From positions 1-8,609 of the forward strand of contig JAGYMR010000113.1 of NCBI GenBank assembly GCA_018400515.1: a stretch of 8,609 nt of DNA, written 5' to 3'. This stretch comes from Tangfeifania sp. (GTDB taxonomy: Bacteria > Bacteroidota > Bacteroidia > Bacteroidales > Prolixibacteraceae). The position numbers and the translations under genes were made by a program. The notes beneath the pieces are model-generated. The model was not told where the DNA came from, searched no databases, and saw nothing but the letters and a program-made list of their open reading frames with translations. Positions 5,679 through 8,609 of this stretch are shown piece after piece (position 1 is the first letter of the stretch; each line of letters opens with the position of its first letter).

Positions 5679-6758
5679 ATGAACGAAAGAGAACGATTTG
5701 TCAAAACCCTCAACCGGGAGCAAACCGACCGGCCGCCCCTGTTTGCCAATTTTACACCGCAGGTGGCCGAGAAAATGTCAAAAGCGCTGGGAGTCCCCTA
5801 CGAAGAACCGCTCGATTCGTTGCTGTCCACACGGATCTCGCATACCAAACTTTTACTGAAACTGGGGAACGATGCGGTGGGCATCGCTGCCTGCGCCCCG
5901 GATGATGCCCCCACCACCACCAATGAAAAGGGGATCATTACCAATGAATGGGGCATGAAGTTCATCAGCAAAGGACTCTACAACGAATTTGTGGACTATC
6001 CGCTGGCCCATGCCCAGACAAAGGAGGATATTGATAATTATCCCTTTCCCGATCCGTTCGGGCCGGGACGATTTGATGAGGCAAAGAAAGCCGTGGCCCG
6101 ATATGGAAAAGATTACGGCATCATTGCCGACCTGGAAACCTCCATCTTTGAAACCGCCTGGTACCTGACCGGCATGGAGAAATTTTTCATGGACCTGATG
6201 ATGGAGCCACCCTATCTGGAGCCGCTGCTGGATAAGATCATGTATATCAATACCGAAACAGGAAAAGAGCTGATCCGGCTCGGGGCCGATCTTATCTGGT
6301 GCGGCGATGATTTTGGAAGCCAGCAGGGCCTCATCATGGATATTGAAACCTGGCGCCGCCATTTCAAACCGCGAATGAAAAAGATGTTCGAAGCTTTCCG
6401 GGAAATCAATCCCGACATCAAAATTGCCTGGCACTCCTGCGGATCGGTATGGGACCTGATTCCCGACTTCATCGATCTGGGCCTCGATTTCTTAAATCCG
6501 CTGCAGCCCCTGGCCGCCAAAATGGAACCACAGGCACTGGCGGATAATTTCGGCGATTCCATCGGGTTTTTCGGGGGCATCTGTGTGCAAGACCTGCTGC
6601 CCAACGGAACACCGGAGCAGATCCGGGCGGAGGTAAAACGCAGGGCCGAAATTCTGGGGAAACAGGGAGCTTATATCATTGCGCCGGCTCACAACATTCA
6701 GGATGATACTTCGGTGGAAAACATCCGGGCCCTTTTTGATGCGGTGAAATCGCTGTAA
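5679..6758 (+). CDS. Uroporphyrinogen decarboxylase (UroD/MtaA/CmuA)-family protein, role unknown
   Basis: This 359-residue TIM-barrel protein of the UroD superfamily opens with the typical MNERERFVKTLNREQTDRPP and carries WCGDDFGSQQGLIMD (207-221) and GGICVQDLLPNGTPEQI (299-315). It does not look like a true haem-pathway UroD. It has WHSCGSV, with His252-X-Cys254 matching the zinc-site His-X-Cys of cobalamin-linked methyltransferases such as MtaA and CmuA. The third ligand, Cys in those proteins, appears to be His338 in APAHNIQ (336-341). I infer a metal-dependent enzyme acting on a small molecule. Its place 99 bp after the sugar kinase suggests a link to rhamnose or a methylated rhamnose, but no corrinoid protein is visible. 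True haem biosynthesis is unlikely from context. Family assignment is firm; substrate unknown. Confidence 0.85.
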   Translation: MNERERFVKTLNREQTDRPPLFANFTPQVAEKMSKALGVPYEEPLDSLLSTRISHTKLLLKLGNDAVGIAACAPDDAPTTTNEKGIITNEWGMKFISKGLYNEFVDYPLAHAQTKEDIDNYPFPDPFGPGRFDEAKKAVARYGKDYGIIADLETSIFETAWYLTGMEKFFMDLMMEPPYLEPLLDKIMYINTETGKELIRLGADLIWCGDDFGSQQGLIMDIETWRRHFKPRMKKMFEAFREINPDIKIAWHSCGSVWDLIPDFIDLGLDFLNPLQPLAAKMEPQALADNFGDSIGFFGGICVQDLLPNGTPEQIRAEVKRRAEILGKQGAYIIAPAHNIQDDTSVENIRALFDAVKSL

Positions 6759-6819
6759 TGACAGCGGACCTGCTCCTGCGGATGATAAAACCGGTACCCC
6801 ACGGGCGTGGGACAATTCC

Positions 6820-6853
6820 CATGCATTCTCCCGCTGCAGCGTGGAAAAGCATG
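6820..6853. repeat. 34-bp imperfect palindrome
   Basis: The arms 6820-6836 and 6837-6853 match as inverted repeats at 13 of 17 positions, with a perfect core CGCTGCAGCG (6832-6841) and perfect outer ends CATGC/GCATG. It lies 61 bp after the UroD-like stop. It could be an operator for a dimeric regulator or an RNA hairpin at the end of the upstream transcript; no U-run follows it, which argues against a simple terminator. Confidence 0.4.
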
Positions 6854-6927
6854 AATTAAGACGGATCAAAAACGGATCTCAGACGAAAGATATAAGCATA
6901 TTAAAAACACTAAAGAGAAGTGAAACC

Positions 6928-6945
6928 CGCCCGCGAATTCTGCCG
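6928..6945 (+). repeat. 18-bp direct repeat, copy 1
   Basis: The sequence CGCCCGCGAATTCTGCCG recurs exactly at 7006-7023, 78 bp downstream. In both places it is preceded by an A-rich stretch resembling GAGATGAAAC and followed by TTTAAAAT and ATAATGAG motifs, so it is part of a larger degenerate repeated module. Its GC-rich composition stands out from the A/T-rich surroundings. Function unknown. Confidence 0.75.
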
Positions 6946-7005
6946 AAATGAACTTGTGGATTCTATCGAATAGCTTTAAAATTAACGCAATAATGAGATA
7001 AAATT

Positions 7006-7023
7006 CGCCCGCGAATTCTGCCG
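7006..7023 (+). repeat. 18-bp direct repeat, copy 2
   Basis: This is an exact second copy of the element at 6928-6945. The module around this copy is about 23 bp shorter between the element and the following TTTAAAAT motif (24 bp against 47 bp from the element start), which suggests an old tandem duplication followed by a deletion. Confidence 0.75.
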
Positions 7024-7087
7024 GACACCTTTAAAATAAACCCTGATAATGAGGTAAACACCATTAACATTTAACAAATATAATGAG

Positions 7088-8609
7088 ATGAAACGGGTAT
7101 TCGGGTATGCCTTCCTTTTACTGCTGCTGGCGTGCGCTTCAAAAAATGAAGTGCCGGATAAGGAAGGGTTGAGCAACAACGGGGAAGCTGAGTGGATCGG
7201 GGACGGGAAAGAACTGCCGGTCCATGATTCGCTTTTCTACAGGGACGATCCGGCGCCCCTTTTCAGAAAGGATTTCCGCATAAAAAGAGGGATTCGTTCG
7301 GCCCGTTTATTCATCACCGCTGCCGGTTATTATAAAGCTTCCATTAACGGGGAAGCCCCGGGAAAAGAACGGCTGGATCCCGCATGGACCGATTACAGCA
7401 AACGGATTTACTATTCGGATTATGACATTACGGGGCTGCTGAGGTCCGGGAGCAACAGCATAGGGGTTGCCCTGGGAAACGGCTTTTTCAATCCCCTTCC
7501 CCTGCGGATGTGGGGAAGCAGAAACCTCCGCAATGTATTGACTACCGGCAGGCCGGTTTTTCTGGCAAAAATAGTGATCGAATATGCCAACGGGGAAACC
7601 GGTAAGATCGTCACGGATGACAGCTGGCGTTTTTCCTACGGTCCCGTCATGAGAAACAGTGTGTTCCTGGGGGAGGTCTACGATGCACGTAAAGAGATCC
7701 ACGGCTGGGACCAACCCGGATTTGATGCATCCTCCTGGAAAAAGGCCGTTCCGGCGGAAGGCCCCGGCGGAGAATTGCAAAAAACCTTCTTCCCCCCGTT
7801 TCAGTTGACCGAACGGATTCCCGCCGATAAAGTGTTTTCCCCTCAAGAAGGCGTTTACATAGCCGATATGGGGGAAAACTTTTCCGGAATATACAAAATC
7901 AGACTCAAAGGGGATCCCGGCGATACCGTTACCTTCCGGTTTGGCGAACGCATCTACGGCGACGGGACCCTGAATCCCATGACAACCGTTTGCGGACAAA
8001 TCAAACAACCGGGCATGGGGGGCCCCGGGGCACCCGATACTGCCTGGCAAACCGATACCTATATCTTTAGCAATGATACCGATACCTGGTATCAGCCGTC
8101 ATTCACATTTCATACCTTCCGGTATATGGAGATCTCGGGACTCAAAGAGCCACCAGCCCCCGGCGATATCACCGGCCTGTTCCTCCATTCGGATGTGTCA
8201 CGGAACAACCGCTTTTCCTGCTCGTCGGATCTGCTGAATGCCATTCAGGAAGCAACACGCCGGACGTTCCGTGCCAACCTGATCAGTGTGCAGTCGGATT
8301 GCCCCGCAAGGGAAAGGTTCGGGTATGGCGGCGACCTCAATGCCGTTAATGAAGCGTTTATCTGCAATTTCGATATGAAAGCATTCTACCGCAAAACGGT
8401 ATATGACTGGCTGGATGCCATGAACGACTCAGTGTTTGTTGATACAGCCCCCTTTGTGGGCATCCGGTACTGCGGACTGAGCTGGGAGTCGGCCTTTTTG
8501 ATTACCCAGTACTACCTGTACCTCTATTACAACGATACTGATTTTGTTAAAGAAATGTACGGACTCAATAAAAAATGGATGGAAAAGGCTGCGATGATCC
8601 ATCCTGAAG
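7088..8609 (+). CDS. Alpha-L-rhamnosidase, GH78 family, lipoprotein (3' end outside window)
   Basis: This glycosidase removes terminal alpha-L-rhamnose from polysaccharides or glycosides. The frame is open for 507 codons to the right edge. A lipoprotein signal is clear: MKRVFGYAFLLLLLAC with the lipid-attachment Cys16, so it is membrane-anchored in the periplasm or on the surface; only scattered acidic residues follow the Cys, so surface export is uncertain. The rhamnosidase N-terminal beta domain follows (about 65-200, with ITAAGYYKASING near 76-88 and GEVYDAR at 195-201), then the concanavalin-like domain (about 250-375, with DMGENFSGIYKI), then the start of the catalytic (alpha/alpha)6 barrel. 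DCPARERFGYGGD (404-416) is the GH78 acid motif, with Glu409 the likely general acid and Asp404 and Asp416 flanking. The base Glu lies beyond the window. ATG at 7088 puts the signal peptide at the right place. Confidence 0.94.
   Translation, partial: MKRVFGYAFLLLLLACASKNEVPDKEGLSNNGEAEWIGDGKELPVHDSLFYRDDPAPLFRKDFRIKRGIRSARLFITAAGYYKASINGEAPGKERLDPAWTDYSKRIYYSDYDITGLLRSGSNSIGVALGNGFFNPLPLRMWGSRNLRNVLTTGRPVFLAKIVIEYANGETGKIVTDDSWRFSYGPVMRNSVFLGEVYDARKEIHGWDQPGFDASSWKKAVPAEGPGGELQKTFFPPFQLTERIPADKVFSPQEGVYIADMGENFSGIYKIRLKGDPGDTVTFRFGERIYGDGTLNPMTTVCGQIKQPGMGGPGAPDTAWQTDTYIFSNDTDTWYQPSFTFHTFRYMEISGLKEPPAPGDITGLFLHSDVSRNNRFSCSSDLLNAIQEATRRTFRANLISVQSDCPARERFGYGGDLNAVNEAFICNFDMKAFYRKTVYDWLDAMNDSVFVDTAPFVGIRYCGLSWESAFLITQYYLYLYYNDTDFVKEMYGLNKKWMEKAAMIHPE

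Larger units (their letters stand above)
6759..7087. other. 329-bp intergenic region upstream of the rhamnosidase
   Basis: No credible gene is seen here. It contains a small perfect inverted repeat CCCACG/CGTGGG around GG (6798-6811), a 34-bp imperfect palindrome (6820-6853), ACGGATC repeated 11 bp apart (6861-6867, 6872-6878), and a degenerate repeated module from about 6900 to the rhamnosidase start. I found no clear TAnnTTTG promoter box, so whether the rhamnosidase is read from upstream or has its own promoter is open. Confidence 0.6.

Noticed and set aside
5679..6758. Annotation of the UroD-family gene as the haem-pathway HemE
   Set aside because: Neighbours are sugar-catabolic, and the His-X-Cys metal-site motif points to the MtaA/CmuA-like side of the superfamily.
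6920..6976. GTG-started 18-codon frame through the first 18-bp repeat
   Set aside because: The frame is short, has no conserved counterpart at the second repeat copy, and nothing supports its translation.
7307..8050. A 247-codon minus-strand open frame
   Set aside because: It lies wholly within the GH78 rhamnosidase frame, which has a signal peptide and family motifs; the antisense product is low-information and reflects codon bias.

Overview
The window looks like a chromosomal segment from a Bacteroidota bacterium. Four things point that way: the rha gene set resembles that of Bacteroidota; start codons are preceded by A/T-rich tracts and not by Shine-Dalgarno sequences; the main divergent intergenic region carries a Bacteroidota-type promoter (TTG, 20 nt, TATCTTTG); and a glycosidase lipoprotein sits in the same cluster. 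A more precise taxon (for example an anaerobic or marine Bacteroidales/Marinilabiliales lineage) is only a guess. I see no mobile elements, CRISPR arrays, tRNAs or rRNAs.

This is an L-rhamnose scavenging and catabolism locus. From the left: a truncated minus-strand reading frame of unknown function (1-100), then a minus-strand AraC-family regulator (293-1171), probably the rhamnose-responsive switch. Across a 147-bp divergent region holding the promoter and candidate half-sites, the plus-strand genes begin: rhaT (L-rhamnose/H+ symporter, 1319-2347), rhaM (L-rhamnose mutarotase, 2358-2672), rhaA (L-rhamnose isomerase, 2838-4103), an FGGY sugar kinase that probably phosphorylates L-rhamnulose (4218-5579), a uroporphyrinogen-decarboxylase/MtaA-like protein of unknown role (5679-6758), and the first 507 codons of a GH78 alpha-L-rhamnosidase lipoprotein cut by the right edge (7088-8609).

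Together these suggest that the rhamnosidase releases L-rhamnose from glycans or glycosides outside the cytoplasm, RhaT imports it, RhaM equilibrates its anomers, RhaA makes L-rhamnulose and the kinase makes L-rhamnulose 1-phosphate. The aldolase that should cleave this product is absent from the window. The gene after the kinase is instead the UroD/MtaA-like protein, which is the most intriguing member: it has a His-X-Cys metal-site motif, but His replaces the usual third Cys ligand.

The non-coding DNA is structured. Hairpins follow rhaM (2688-2710) and rhaA (4128-4171); the loop of the second can pair with sequence just upstream of the kinase start. A 29-codon frame lies between rhaM and rhaA. 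The 329-bp gap before the rhamnosidase holds a 34-bp imperfect palindrome and a degenerate repeated module whose last copy coincides with the rhamnosidase start codon. No annotated function explains these elements.
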